Positions 36,447 through 44,508 of a stretch of 64,000 bases of DNA are shown one piece after another. The DNA lies in contig JAJPIZ010000025.1 of assembly GCA_021324435.1 (NCBI GenBank), forward strand, positions 1 through 64,000, written 5' to 3'. Source of the stretch: Anaerolineae bacterium (GTDB taxonomy: Bacteria > Chloroflexota > Anaerolineae > Anaerolineales > Villigracilaceae). Positions within the stretch are counted from its first letter, which is position 1; each line of letters begins with the position of its first letter. The translations under genes were made by a program, and so were the position numbers. The notes under the pieces are model-generated. The model saw only the letters and a list, made by a program, of their open reading frames with translations, did no database searches and was not told where the DNA came from.

Positions 36447-37295
36447 ATGCAAATCAACCTCGCCCTCGCTCAAATCGCTACGAAACTGGGGGATGTGCAG
36501 TGCAACCTTGAGAAGCATCTGGACTTCATCAAACAAGCCAAAGCCCAGAAGGCTGACCTCGTCGTATTTCCAGAACTTTCGTTGACCGGATATGTTCTGC
36601 AGGATTTAGTGCCGACCGTGGCGCATAAACCTGTGGATGATGATCCGATCTTTCAACCGCTTCTCAAAGCGAGTCAAAATCTGGACCTCGTGGTCGGCTT
36701 TGTGGACGAGGACCCGGGTCACCGCTTTTACATTTCCTCCGCCTACCTCTCCGGCGGACGCGTGCTCCATGTTCATCACAAAATATATCTGCCCACATAC
36801 GGCTTGTTTGACGAAGGACGCTTTTTTGCGCATGGTGATTCCATCCGCGCCTTTGATACACGATTTGGTCGAGTGGGTTTGTTGATCTGCGAAGATTTCT
36901 GGCACGCTTCCCCGCCGTATCTTCTCTGGTTGGATGGCGCCGATATTCTGATCTTCTCCTCGGCCTCACCGGGGCGCGGTTTGAACGCGCACGATAAATT
37001 AGAGTCCGCGTGGTGGGTGGAGAACGTCAATCAATCCTACGCGAATCTGTTCAGCAGTTTTGTGGTGCACAGCAACCGCGTCGGTTTTGAAGACGGATTG
37101 AACTTCTGGGGTGGGGCAACAGCCTACGACCCGAACGGCGAACGAATTGCGCATGGCCCGTACTTTGAAGAAGCCTTGACGATGACAACCCTGGATTTAA
37201 ATCAGTTACGGCGAACTCGCTCGCGCCTGCCGTTGATGCGCGATGAACGCGCCTATCTTGTTCAGAGAGAACTCAATCGTATTCTATCGAAATGA
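36447..37295 (+). CDS. Nitrilase-fold glutaminase subunit next to NAD+ synthetase
   Basis: 282 residues of the carbon-nitrogen hydrolase superfamily. The catalytic triad is visible: Glu in VVFPELSLTGYVL, Lys in HHKIYLPTYGLFDEGRFF, and Cys in VGLLICEDFWH. In most bacteria this domain is fused to NAD+ synthetase and supplies ammonia from glutamine; here it is a separate gene whose stop codon overlaps the nadE start (ATGA). The ATG at 36447 follows a TAAGAT box by 7 nt without a ribosome site, so the mRNA may be leaderless. Confidence 0.85.
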   Translation: MQINLALAQIATKLGDVQCNLEKHLDFIKQAKAQKADLVVFPELSLTGYVLQDLVPTVAHKPVDDDPIFQPLLKASQNLDLVVGFVDEDPGHRFYISSAYLSGGRVLHVHHKIYLPTYGLFDEGRFFAHGDSIRAFDTRFGRVGLLICEDFWHASPPYLLWLDGADILIFSSASPGRGLNAHDKLESAWWVENVNQSYANLFSSFVVHSNRVGFEDGLNFWGGATAYDPNGERIAHGPYFEEALTMTTLDLNQLRRTRSRLPLMRDERAYLVQRELNRILSK

Positions 37296-38116
37296 ACATT
37301 GATCTCAGCATCAATACCGATCTGGCTCGCAAAATCCTGGCTGGCTTCCTAAAAAGCGAAATTACGCGTGTGGGTTATTCACGCGCGGTGATCAATCTCT
37401 CCGGCGGGTTGGATTCGGCTGTCTCGTGCGCTCTGGCAGTGGAAGCCGTTGGCGCCGAAAATGTATTGGCGTTGCGTCTGCCATATAAAACGTCTTCGCC
37501 TGATTCGCTGGAACATGCTCAATGGTTGGTTGACCAGTTCAAGGTCCGGTGTGAGACGGTGGAAATCACAGACATGGTCGAGCCATTGTTCCGCCTTGAT
37601 CCGGAAATGTCCAAGTCGCGGCGAGGCAATGTCATGGCGCGGGCGCGCATGATTGTTTTATACGATCGCTCCGAAGTCTTCAAAGCCCTGCCCATTGGAA
37701 CGAGCAACAAGACCGAGATTCTGCTTGGTTACACAACAATGTGGGGCGATATGGCTTCAGCCCTCAACCCGCTTGGTGATCTATATAAAACCCAGGTGCG
37801 TCAATTGGCGCGCGCGTTGAATATTCCGCAACCAATTATTGACAAACCGCCGTCCGCTGATCTTTGGGCCGGGCAAACCGATGAGGGCGAACTCGGCTTC
37901 ACGTATGACGAAGTGGACAAACTGTTATATCTGCTGGTGGATAAACGATACACTGTACAAGACTGCATTGAGGCGGGTTTCGACAAGGCTTTCGTAGATA
38001 AGGTCGTCGGCCGCGTTCAGCGCAGTCAATTCAAGCGCATGATGCCTCCCGTCGCCAAATTGAGCAACCGCACTGTTGGTTATGATTTTCTATATTTGCG
38101 CGATTGGGGGACGTGA
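37292..38116 (+). CDS. nadE: NAD+ synthetase, stand-alone synthetase domain
   Basis: 274 residues. Amidates nicotinic acid adenine dinucleotide to NAD+ using ATP. The PP-loop is NLSGGLDSAVS (residues about 37-47), with RARMIVLYDRSEVF, GTSNKTEILLGYTTMWGDMA and KPPSADLWAGQTDEGELGFTYDEVD, all family hallmarks. The length fits the ammonia-dependent form, but the coupled nitrilase-like gene upstream suggests a two-protein glutamine-dependent enzyme. Confidence 0.93.
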   Translation: MNIDLSINTDLARKILAGFLKSEITRVGYSRAVINLSGGLDSAVSCALAVEAVGAENVLALRLPYKTSSPDSLEHAQWLVDQFKVRCETVEITDMVEPLFRLDPEMSKSRRGNVMARARMIVLYDRSEVFKALPIGTSNKTEILLGYTTMWGDMASALNPLGDLYKTQVRQLARALNIPQPIIDKPPSADLWAGQTDEGELGFTYDEVDKLLYLLVDKRYTVQDCIEAGFDKAFVDKVVGRVQRSQFKRMMPPVAKLSNRTVGYDFLYLRDWGT

Positions 38117-38120
38117 TCGG

Positions 38121-38178
38121 TAAACAGAAATCAGTATTCAGTGATCAGTAATCAGTGATCAGTAATCAGTAATCAGTG
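38121..38178. repeat. Short tandem repeat of ATCAGTA/ATCAGTG units
   Basis: About seven degenerate copies of a 7-8 nt unit (ATCAGTA, TTCAGTG, ATCAGTA, ATCAGTG...) fill the gap between nadE and the MFS gene. No spacer structure, so it is not CRISPR. Confidence 0.75.
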
Positions 38179-38235
38179 GTGGGAGGTGAAGTCAATTCGC
38201 CTCCTGTCCTTGTCTCTGAAAGGATTTCCATCGAA

Positions 38236-39489
38236 ATGCTTCGTGTTCCTCCTGCTTTGAAGTATCGTCGTTTTACGTTGATTTGGACCGGTTTGATTGT
38301 GTCCATGATCGGCTCACAGATGCAGCAATGGGCTTTGTTCTGGCACATCAGCCTGTTGAGCAAGGACCCGATTGCGGTCAGCGTGGTGGGCGGCGTCCGT
38401 TTTGTGGCCGTGCTGGCCTTTTCTCTGATCGGCGGCCTGGTTGCAGACCGTTATGATCGCCGCAGGATTTTGTTCATCACGCAAAGCACTGCGACCTTGG
38501 TCGCGTTGGCGCTCGGCGCGTTGACTTTTACCCACGTGATTCAACTCTGGCATATTTATGTGCTCACCGCCATTCAGGCCTCTGCCATGGCGTTTGATTT
38601 GCCGGCGCGTCAATCGCTGGTGCCAAACCTTGTGCCGCGCGAAGATTTGCCAAGCGCGTTTTCTCTGCAGTCCATTGCGTTTAACACGGGAGCCATCGCG
38701 GGTCCGGCGCTGAGCGGCGTGGTCATCGGTTATTTGGGGCAGGAGTACGTCTACTTTATCAATGCGCTGAGTTTTCTGGCTGTGATCCTGGCGTTGATCA
38801 TCATGGGGCCTGTGCCTCAACAGCAATCCGCCAATATTGGCAAAGGTCTGCGCGCCGCGCTGGTGGATATTCGTGACGGGATTCGATTCATCTCCAGCCA
38901 GCCGCTGATTCTCTCGAGTATGATTCTCGATTTCTTCGCCACGTTCTTTTCATCGGCGAATACACTTCTGCCGTGGTTTACACAGAACATCCTTCATGTT
39001 GGCGAAGTAGCCTATGGCTGGCTGGCCTCGGCGCAATCCATTGGCGCGGTGGCGGTGGGATTGATTGTGTCGCAGTTTAACAATATCCGTCGTCAAGGAC
39101 AACTCTTGCTGGGTTCCGTGCTTGTATTTGGCCTCGCGACGATTTTATTCGGCGTGTCGCGCGTCTATGCTCTGATCTTCCTCGCGCTGGTCGTGGCCGG
39201 CGCGGCGGATTCGGTCAGTACGATCATTCGTAATACGATTCGGAATCTGCAGACGCCCGATTCTTTGCGCGGACGAATGACGGGCATTAATCAAATTTTC
39301 TTTATGGGCGGCCCGCAACTGGGTGAGATTGAAGCGGGCGCAGTCGCTCAAGGCTTCGGTGTCCCGTTTGCAATCGTCAGCGGCGGCGTTGGGACCATCC
39401 TGATCGTAGGCTTGATTGCCGCCCGTTGGCCCGTGCTCTTGCGCTACAATGGCGATGAACCCTCTGCAGTTGCCTCTCCCGCGGACTAG
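38236..39489 (+). CDS. Major facilitator superfamily exporter
   Basis: 417 residues with about twelve hydrophobic helices. The loop 2-3 motif of MFS is GGLVADRYDRRRILF (residues about 70-84), and PARQSLVPNLVPREDLPSAFSLQSIAFNTGAIAGPALSG is typical of the MFS_3/EntS-type exporters of siderophores and drugs. The ATG at 38236 is used because the first helix follows directly; the ribosome site (AAAGGA) is 11 nt away. The short tandem repeat lies upstream. Substrate not predictable. Confidence 0.88.
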   Translation: MLRVPPALKYRRFTLIWTGLIVSMIGSQMQQWALFWHISLLSKDPIAVSVVGGVRFVAVLAFSLIGGLVADRYDRRRILFITQSTATLVALALGALTFTHVIQLWHIYVLTAIQASAMAFDLPARQSLVPNLVPREDLPSAFSLQSIAFNTGAIAGPALSGVVIGYLGQEYVYFINALSFLAVILALIIMGPVPQQQSANIGKGLRAALVDIRDGIRFISSQPLILSSMILDFFATFFSSANTLLPWFTQNILHVGEVAYGWLASAQSIGAVAVGLIVSQFNNIRRQGQLLLGSVLVFGLATILFGVSRVYALIFLALVVAGAADSVSTIIRNTIRNLQTPDSLRGRMTGINQIFFMGGPQLGEIEAGAVAQGFGVPFAIVSGGVGTILIVGLIAARWPVLLRYNGDEPSAVASPAD

Positions 39490-39532
39490 ACGGCGTTTGC
39501 CCTACAATTTACCGACACCTTCTAAATTGGTG

Positions 39533-39561
39533 TTGACTTGCACTCTGAATCTGACTATACT
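39533..39561 (+). promoter_or_regulatory. Near-consensus sigma-70 promoter
   Basis: TTGACT (39533-39538) and TATACT (39556-39561) with an exact 17-nt spacer, one of the best matches in the window. Initiation is expected near 39568. Confidence 0.75.
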
Positions 39562-39567
39562 CGGCAC

Positions 39568-39651
39568 ATAGGTAATCCGCTTATGCGAGCAGTGGCTGAC
39601 AATACGTTGGCTGTATGAACAAAAGACACGCGTCCCTTCGCGTGTCTTTTT
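39568..39651 (+). ncRNA. Possible short RNA or leader ahead of the SWIM-finger gene
   Basis: The strong promoter at 39533 is followed only about 55 nt later by a perfect 12-bp terminator, so the default product would be an RNA of about 84 nt. It contains no convincing open reading frame and matches no riboswitch consensus I know. It could be a small RNA or an attenuated leader of the gene at 39701. Confidence 0.45.
39621..39651 (+). terminator. Terminator of the short transcript before the SWIM-finger gene
   Basis: AAAAGACACGCG (39621-39632) pairs perfectly with CGCGTGTCTTTT (39639-39650); the T run is part of the 3' arm. Confidence 0.75.
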
Positions 39652-39700
39652 TACTGCTTGTGCCGTGCGAAATATCCCACATCTGAAAGGAGACTGTACG

Positions 39701-39943
39701 ATGGATTCCGGAATGATTGGAAAAAGAGAGAAAGCCAAGCGATACGCCGAGGAGCCTGAACGCTTCCGCTTCAACAAATTTGACCTGACCTTCCATGGCG
39801 ATAATAACAACCACCATGTAACCTTTGAAAACGGTGCAATGCACTGCGATTGCGAGTTCTTTGTCACTCACCAACGATGTGCCCACAGTATGGCTCTTGA
39901 GATCATGTTGAAAGACATGATCCCGGCCCCAGTCGAAGCCTAA
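39701..39943 (+). CDS. Small SWIM-type zinc-finger protein
   Basis: 80 residues. CDCEFFVTHQRCAH gives the CxC...CxH pattern of the SWIM zinc finger (residues about 50-63), preceded by HVTFENGAMHCDC as in SWIM domains of nucleic-acid-binding proteins. The rest is charged and short (RFRFNKFDLTFHGDNNNHH). A GAAAGGAG ribosome site precedes the ATG. It may bind DNA or a protein partner. The strong promoter and terminator upstream suggest regulation by read-through. Confidence 0.75.
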   Translation: MDSGMIGKREKAKRYAEEPERFRFNKFDLTFHGDNNNHHVTFENGAMHCDCEFFVTHQRCAHSMALEIMLKDMIPAPVEA

Positions 39944-39962
39944 TCAACAATTGAATATACTG

Positions 39963-39998
39963 ACTGCCCTTCGGCTCACGCCCGAGGGCAGTTTTTTT
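39963..39998 (+). terminator. Terminator after the SWIM-finger gene
   Basis: ACTGCCCTT (39963-39971) pairs with GAGGGCAGT (39984-39992), wobble included, followed by a run of eight T. Confidence 0.75.
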
Positions 39999-40020
39999 GT
40001 TTTGGAGTACAATCTTCCGC

Positions 40021-41070
40021 ATGTCGCACCAATTTTCACGTCGCGATTTTCTGAAACTAGGCGGCCTGAGTCTGGCTGGCCTTGCCCTCGGCCGTTTCAC
40101 TCCCGACTTTGCAGGTTTCGATGATAGCAATGTGGTACGCGTGGCGACCAAATCGGTCAGTGTTTACAGCACACCTTCCGACGACTTGAAAAAATCTGCT
40201 ATCACCGGCACGTGGTACAAAGACGACCTGATTCACGTCTATGAAGAAGTGACTGCTGAGGAGCCGAAACTGAATCCGATCTGGTATCGCGTCTGGGGAG
40301 GCTATGTGTGGCGCGGACGCTTGCAGCGCGTCAAGACCATCTTGAATCTGCCGGTCGCCTCCATTCCGGAGGGGAAGCGGCTGATCGCAGAAGTTACCGT
40401 TCCTTTCACTCAGCCATGGCGCCACACCAAAACCTATGGATGGCGCCCCCTGGATTTCCGCCTTTACTACGAGTCGGTCCACTGGATTGAAGCCATCGAG
40501 GAAGGCCCGGATGGGCAGACGTGGTACCGCGTCTTCGATGAACTCGCCGGCACGTATTATGTGTCCACGCTTCATTTACGCCAGGTGCCGCCGGAGTCCC
40601 TCGACCCGATTTCTCCTGAAATTTCATGGGAGAACAAACGTATTGAAGTTAATCTGACAACGCAGACGTTGAACGCGTATGAATATGACAAAATCGTATT
40701 CCAGACCAACATCTCATCTGGAATTCCGGGCCGCGGTGGAGGAGCAAACGGAATTTCAACCACCACGCCAAAAGGCCAATTCCATATTCAGGAAAAAATG
40801 CCGTCCAAGCACATGGGCAACGGCAATCTCTTCGCAGGCGCGGACGATTATGAACTGCCCGGCGTCCCATGGACGTGTTTCTTTACCGACGCGGGCCACG
40901 CCTTTCACGGCACATATTGGCATGAGAATTTTGGCACACCGATGAGTCACGGCTGTGTCAACATGCGCACCAGTGAAGCCAAATGGCTTTTCCGCTGGGC
41001 GCTCCCGCCGCACAAAGTGGACGCGCTTTACAATCGCGGCTACGGCACGACTGTGGACATTCATTACTAG
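40021..41070 (+). CDS. L,D-transpeptidase with Tat-type signal
   Basis: 349 residues. The N-terminus SRRDFLKLGGLSLAGLALG is a twin-arginine signal. Middle region: two SH3-like stretches (VRVATKSVSVYSTPSDD, WYRVFDELAGTYYV). The C-terminal YkuD domain (about 205-345) has the catalytic motif HGTYWHENFGTPMSHGCVNMRTSEAKWLF, with the nucleophile Cys in SHGCVNM. It cross-links peptidoglycan or attaches proteins outside the membrane. A TACAAT box ends 7 nt before the ATG; GGAG is 13 nt away, so the message may be leaderless. Confidence 0.9.
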   Translation: MSHQFSRRDFLKLGGLSLAGLALGRFTPDFAGFDDSNVVRVATKSVSVYSTPSDDLKKSAITGTWYKDDLIHVYEEVTAEEPKLNPIWYRVWGGYVWRGRLQRVKTILNLPVASIPEGKRLIAEVTVPFTQPWRHTKTYGWRPLDFRLYYESVHWIEAIEEGPDGQTWYRVFDELAGTYYVSTLHLRQVPPESLDPISPEISWENKRIEVNLTTQTLNAYEYDKIVFQTNISSGIPGRGGGANGISTTTPKGQFHIQEKMPSKHMGNGNLFAGADDYELPGVPWTCFFTDAGHAFHGTYWHENFGTPMSHGCVNMRTSEAKWLFRWALPPHKVDALYNRGYGTTVDIHY

Positions 41071-41108
41071 CTTTAGACGATAATTAGCGTCATGCGAAGG
41101 TGGGTGAT

Positions 41109-41663
41109 TTATTTCCTCTTGTGGCTTAAACCCTTCAGAACAAGGTAAGCCCGTGCAAGTGTTCCCCCAAATGGCGCCAGCCATGCTGGTGGATTACTAG
41201 GATTCACGGAGAACCAAGCTGTTTCTTGTCCGGCAGAGCCTGTATGTTGTCCCATATGGCCTATGACATTTTTCTTTAGTAAGGTCTTGCTTGCAACCCA
41301 ACAATGAGCTTCGAATGGCGAGATTCCGAGACAAATGCAGTATTCATAATTCTGATCGCGAATTTGTTGGAATTTATATATTCCCGTCTCCCATAAAGTT
41401 GAGAACTTCACCTCTACTTTGTGGCCATTGATTAACATGTCGGCATCAGAATCGGAGCTACCATCCACCGAAAGACCCTTCAGTGCACACCATTGATATA
41501 CTAATCGTTTTCCGAGCTTTCCTTTCGATGCTGAAGGTAAGGATAATACCCATTCAAAAGCGCTACCCGCCCAAGGCGACGAGTCTTTTTGGAACTCCCC
41601 TCGAATAAAATTGGCCGCTGATGCTAGGAGATCAAATTCTGAGTCAGTGCTATTTTGCGACAT
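41109..41663 (-). CDS. Putative type II restriction endonuclease, paralogue of the methyltransferase tail
   Basis: 184 residues aligned over nearly their full length with residues 348-520 of the adjacent methyltransferase (shared FEWVL, KGKL, KFSTLW, GIYKFQQIR, CLGISPF, AHCWV, GGTL). The motif D75-x8-E84-V-K86 (DMLINGHKVEVK) fits a PD-(D/E)xK nuclease site. The methyltransferase copy has FAIK at the same place and lacks the Glu. The stand-alone protein is therefore the likely cutting subunit. It begins 6 nt after the methyltransferase stop codon, and the region is AT-rich relative to its surroundings. Function as an endonuclease is inferred from context and motif. Confidence 0.65.
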   Translation of the reverse strand: MSQNSTDSEFDLLASAANFIRGEFQKDSSPWAGSAFEWVLSLPSASKGKLGKRLVYQWCALKGLSVDGSSDSDADMLINGHKVEVKFSTLWETGIYKFQQIRDQNYEYCICLGISPFEAHCWVASKTLLKKNVIGHMGQHTGSAGQETAWFSVNPSNPPAWLAPFGGTLARAYLVLKGLSHKRK

Positions 41664-41669
41664 CCAGAA

Positions 41670-43232
41670 CTACCTCCTTGTCAGATTCTTGAGGACCTTG
41701 TAAGCTTGATCTAAAGTTCCGCCATGAATGGTGATCCACTCTTCGGGTTCATTTGGATGGACCGCCATCCAGTATTCAGCCCCTTTTGCGCTCTTGTGTT
41801 GAGGTGTAGCATGCATGATTGCATACTTTCGTTCAAAAACCCAACAATGTGCATCGAAAGGAGAAATGCCTAAGCAAATTAGATAATCGAAACCCTTGGG
41901 CCGAATCTGTTGAAATTTATAGATGCCATTTGTCCAAAGGGTTGAAAACTTGATCGCGAATCGAAGACCATTTAGCGAGATCATCTCACTTGAGTCTTTG
42001 ACTGGGTCAAGCTGCAATCCTTTGCTGTTAAGCCAATATCGGATGAGGTCTCCCGCTAACTTACCTTTTTGCCTTGGTGACAAGTGTAGCACCCATTCAA
42101 AAGGACTGTATTCCCATAGGTCATTACTTTCCCCTAGGGCTTCTTGTAAGTGATTTGCTACTCCTGCGAGCATAATAAACTCACTGCTCATCTTCTGTTT
42201 GGGTTGCTGAGGCTTTTGGGTCTCGGGTTTAGTATCTTTTGTTTGAAAAGGGTTAGGATCAAAGTCTATCCACTGAATGTTACTTGCGCCAGAGAATCTC
42301 TTTGCCATTACCTCTAATGCAGATTTGTTGTTGTCGATAAGAATGAAGTTTCTGTTCAGTTCTAGACAGCTTTCTCCAACTGTCCCACTGCCTGCAAAAA
42401 AATCCAATACCACGTCTCCTTCATAAGAAGAGGCTTTTACAATTCGGTCGATCAGTTTTCTAGGCTTTTGAGTGGGATAACCCAATCTTTCTTTACTTCC
42501 TGTGGGAATTATTGTCTGCCACCATATATCATTCTGACCTGTAGGTTGTCGCTTAGAGGCAACCCAAACATCGGTTTGGTATCTATTTCTTGCGAAATGA
42601 ATCCACCAAGTATCAGATGGTGATTTTGGCTCGTTTGTGCCTGTATACAATGCCCACCATGTGTCTGTGGGCATTTTGCCTTTCTCGGCTTTTTCAGGTC
42701 CTACTAAACCAGGAGCCATATAGGGTTCCTTGTCTATATCTTCGCGATTGAAGACATAGTTTCTGGGGTTTTTTGCGTAAAACAAAATATTGTCATGCTT
42801 CGCGGGCCACTTTGACCGTGGCCTACCTCCGTAGTCATAGGCCCAAATAATTTCGTTGAGGAAACCCTCCCTCCCGAAAATATGATCTAGAAGTAACTTG
42901 CAATAATGTGCCTCGCGATAGTCGATATGAAAATACAGGCTTCCAGTGGGCTTCAAGATTCTATAAGCTTCTCGAAGTCTGGGCCTCAGAAAACCGTCAA
43001 TATAAGCATCAAAATTATCATCGTATTCTTGAGTTCCGACTTTTATGGTTCGGTAAGTATTGCCTTTAAATCCCTTTCGATCTCCGCCAGGATCTTGAAT
43101 CGTTCGAATGGTGGTTCTCTTTTGCGTCTTCTTAGTATTGAACGGTGGGTCTATATAGATAAGATCAACTGACTCGCTGGGCAGTTTTTTTAGTATTTTC
43201 AGATTGTCGCCGAAGTAAATCTTGTTGTCCAT
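41670..43232 (-). CDS. DNA methyltransferase of the beta class with C-terminal nuclease-like domain
   Basis: 520 residues. The catalytic DPPF is at 28-31 and the SAM-binding FAGSGT at 279-284, the order of beta-class amino-methyltransferases (N6-adenine or N4-cytosine). The target-recognition region between them holds four related motifs, TDTWW (189), SDTWW (206), TDVWV (220) and NDIWW (234). A Gln/Pro/Lys linker (331-347) leads to a C-terminal domain (348-520) homologous to the neighbouring 184-residue protein, but with the nuclease Glu replaced (FAIK). It should protect host DNA from its partner; the dead nuclease domain may help site recognition or dimerisation. AT-rich composition suggests recent transfer. 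Confidence 0.85.
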   Translation of the reverse strand: MDNKIYFGDNLKILKKLPSESVDLIYIDPPFNTKKTQKRTTIRTIQDPGGDRKGFKGNTYRTIKVGTQEYDDNFDAYIDGFLRPRLREAYRILKPTGSLYFHIDYREAHYCKLLLDHIFGREGFLNEIIWAYDYGGRPRSKWPAKHDNILFYAKNPRNYVFNREDIDKEPYMAPGLVGPEKAEKGKMPTDTWWALYTGTNEPKSPSDTWWIHFARNRYQTDVWVASKRQPTGQNDIWWQTIIPTGSKERLGYPTQKPRKLIDRIVKASSYEGDVVLDFFAGSGTVGESCLELNRNFILIDNNKSALEVMAKRFSGASNIQWIDFDPNPFQTKDTKPETQKPQQPKQKMSSEFIMLAGVANHLQEALGESNDLWEYSPFEWVLHLSPRQKGKLAGDLIRYWLNSKGLQLDPVKDSSEMISLNGLRFAIKFSTLWTNGIYKFQQIRPKGFDYLICLGISPFDAHCWVFERKYAIMHATPQHKSAKGAEYWMAVHPNEPEEWITIHGGTLDQAYKVLKNLTRR

Positions 43233-43287
43233 GATGGGAACCGTGGCGGGTATAGAATTAATGTTCTGTTATTATACTACATCAAAA

Positions 43288-43310
43288 AGGGCGACCACTT
43301 CGGTCGCCCT
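43288..43310 (-). terminator. Terminator after the response regulator
   Basis: AGGGCGACC (43288-43296) pairs with GGTCGCCCT (43302-43310), and on the minus strand it is followed by a T run. It overlaps the stop codon of the regulator gene. Confidence 0.75.
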
Positions 43311-43962
43311 AAACGTCTAAGCGGTATCCAACGCCGCGCATCGTTTTCAGGAATTTCGGTTTGAGGGGATCGAGTTCAATGGCGCGCCTGAGCCATGAGA
43401 TGTGGACATCCAGCGTGCGCGTATCGCCTGTGTAGTTTGTTTCCCACACCTTTTTGAACAGGGCTTCGCGCTCCACGACTTCTCCGTGTTTGTCCATCAG
43501 AATTTGAAGGAGGGTTACAAGCCGCGGCGTGAGTTTGGTATTCTTGCCGAGACATTTCACGCGGCGATGTTCCACGTCGAGGCGAATCGGGCCGACGTGC
43601 AAAACGTTTTTTCCATCGCCGGGAAGCAGCGGCTTGATGCGATTAGCCAGTTTCTGAACAGTGAAAGGCAAGACCAATACTGCATCCGCCAAATCTTTTC
43701 CAACTTTTGCTTCTTTGGCAAGAACAAGAATGATGGGATATTTTGAGTTTTTCGCGCGCAGGGATTGGCAGATGCGCAGACCGGTGCTTCGCAGTGATGC
43801 GGCATTGACAACCACAAGACTTGGGTTGATCTTTTCCAAACGCGATACGCCCACACTGCCGCTGGTGACAGTATGAACTTCAAATCCTTTCTTCTGCAAT
43901 TCAGTTGAGAAAGAAGGGATGTCGGCGTGTCGTCCTTCGATGACCAGGAGAGAATCAGTCAT
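43309..43962 (-). CDS. OmpR-family regulator with degenerate receiver domain
   Basis: 217 residues. The C-terminal winged helix (about 120-215) is clear: LTPRLVTLLQILMDKHGEVVEREALFKKVW and TLDVHISWLRRAIE...MRGVGYRL. The N-terminal half has the receiver fold, but the acidic pair is replaced (LLVIEGRHAD) and the phosphoacceptor position reads VVVNAASL, without Asp. It therefore probably cannot be phosphorylated and may respond to another cue or act constitutively. No histidine kinase is adjacent. It neighbours the initiator tRNA and, divergently, the cysteine locus. Confidence 0.85.
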   Translation of the reverse strand: MTDSLLVIEGRHADIPSFSTELQKKGFEVHTVTSGSVGVSRLEKINPSLVVVNAASLRSTGLRICQSLRAKNSKYPIILVLAKEAKVGKDLADAVLVLPFTVQKLANRIKPLLPGDGKNVLHVGPIRLDVEHRRVKCLGKNTKLTPRLVTLLQILMDKHGEVVEREALFKKVWETNYTGDTRTLDVHISWLRRAIELDPLKPKFLKTMRGVGYRLDV

Positions 43963-44153
43963 GTGTGTTCAGGATGATTGCAAAGATCATGATGAAATCT
44001 ATTATCTTTATCTATTCTAAGTTGTGCGGGCAGTAGGCGCATTATACACCAAATCTTAACAAATTTTGTCAACCGTATGTACTAGCCTTTAACATTCTGT
44101 TTTCTCCCATGTTACTGCATAACAATGATGAATGCTTTCAATAATGACAACGC

Positions 44154-44182
44154 TTGACGTTGATTTGGTAATCTGGTATATT
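44154..44182 (+). promoter_or_regulatory. Promoter of the initiator tRNA
   Basis: TTGACG (44154-44159) and TATATT (44177-44182) with exactly 17 nt between them; the tRNA starts at 44196. Confidence 0.75.
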
Positions 44183-44195
44183 CTGCGGGCTTCGA

Positions 44196-44267
44196 TGCGG
44201 GGTGGAGCAGTGGCAGCTCGTCGGGCTCATAACCCGAAGGTCGCAGGTTCAAGTCCTGCCCCCGCTA
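44196..44267 (+). tRNA. Initiator tRNA-Met (CAT anticodon)
   Basis: The anticodon arm is TCGGG-CTCATAA-CCCGA, with the three G-C pairs specific to initiators. The acceptor arm has an unpaired first position (T1 opposite T72), also an initiator mark. T arm GCAGG-TTCAAGT-CCTGC. CCA is not encoded. Confidence 0.92.
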
Positions 44268-44282
44268 CTCATTCTGATCTTT

Positions 44283-44312
44283 GACCGCCGGATAAAATCT
44301 GGCGGTCTTTGA
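44283..44312 (+). terminator. Terminator after initiator tRNA
   Basis: GACCGCC (44283-44289) pairs with GGCGGTC (44301-44307), followed by TTTG. The remainder of the gap to 44508 holds only a TACAAT box at 44497-44502. Confidence 0.6.
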
Positions 44313-44508
44313 TTTTAGCGACCTGCCTTTAATTATTATTTTTTCATCGAGGCTCTTCCATTCGGAAAGAATCTACATATTGGTTTTATTTCTCAACGAT
44401 TACAGCAATATGGATCGAATGTCACCGTTGAGATTGCTTGTGGTATGGCTACTGTTTGGTTTGGAAAGAGAGACTTCCATTTTGCTGCGAACAGACTACA
44501 ATTAACTC

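Noticed and set aside
38121-38178. CRISPR-like array
   Set aside because: Units are only 7-8 nt and directly adjacent, with no spacers and no cas genes.
43240-43260. Second GAAC-N4-GTTC operator before the restriction-modification genes
   Set aside because: The match is GAATTAATGTTC, with one mismatch in a half-site, and it does not sit in a recognisable promoter.
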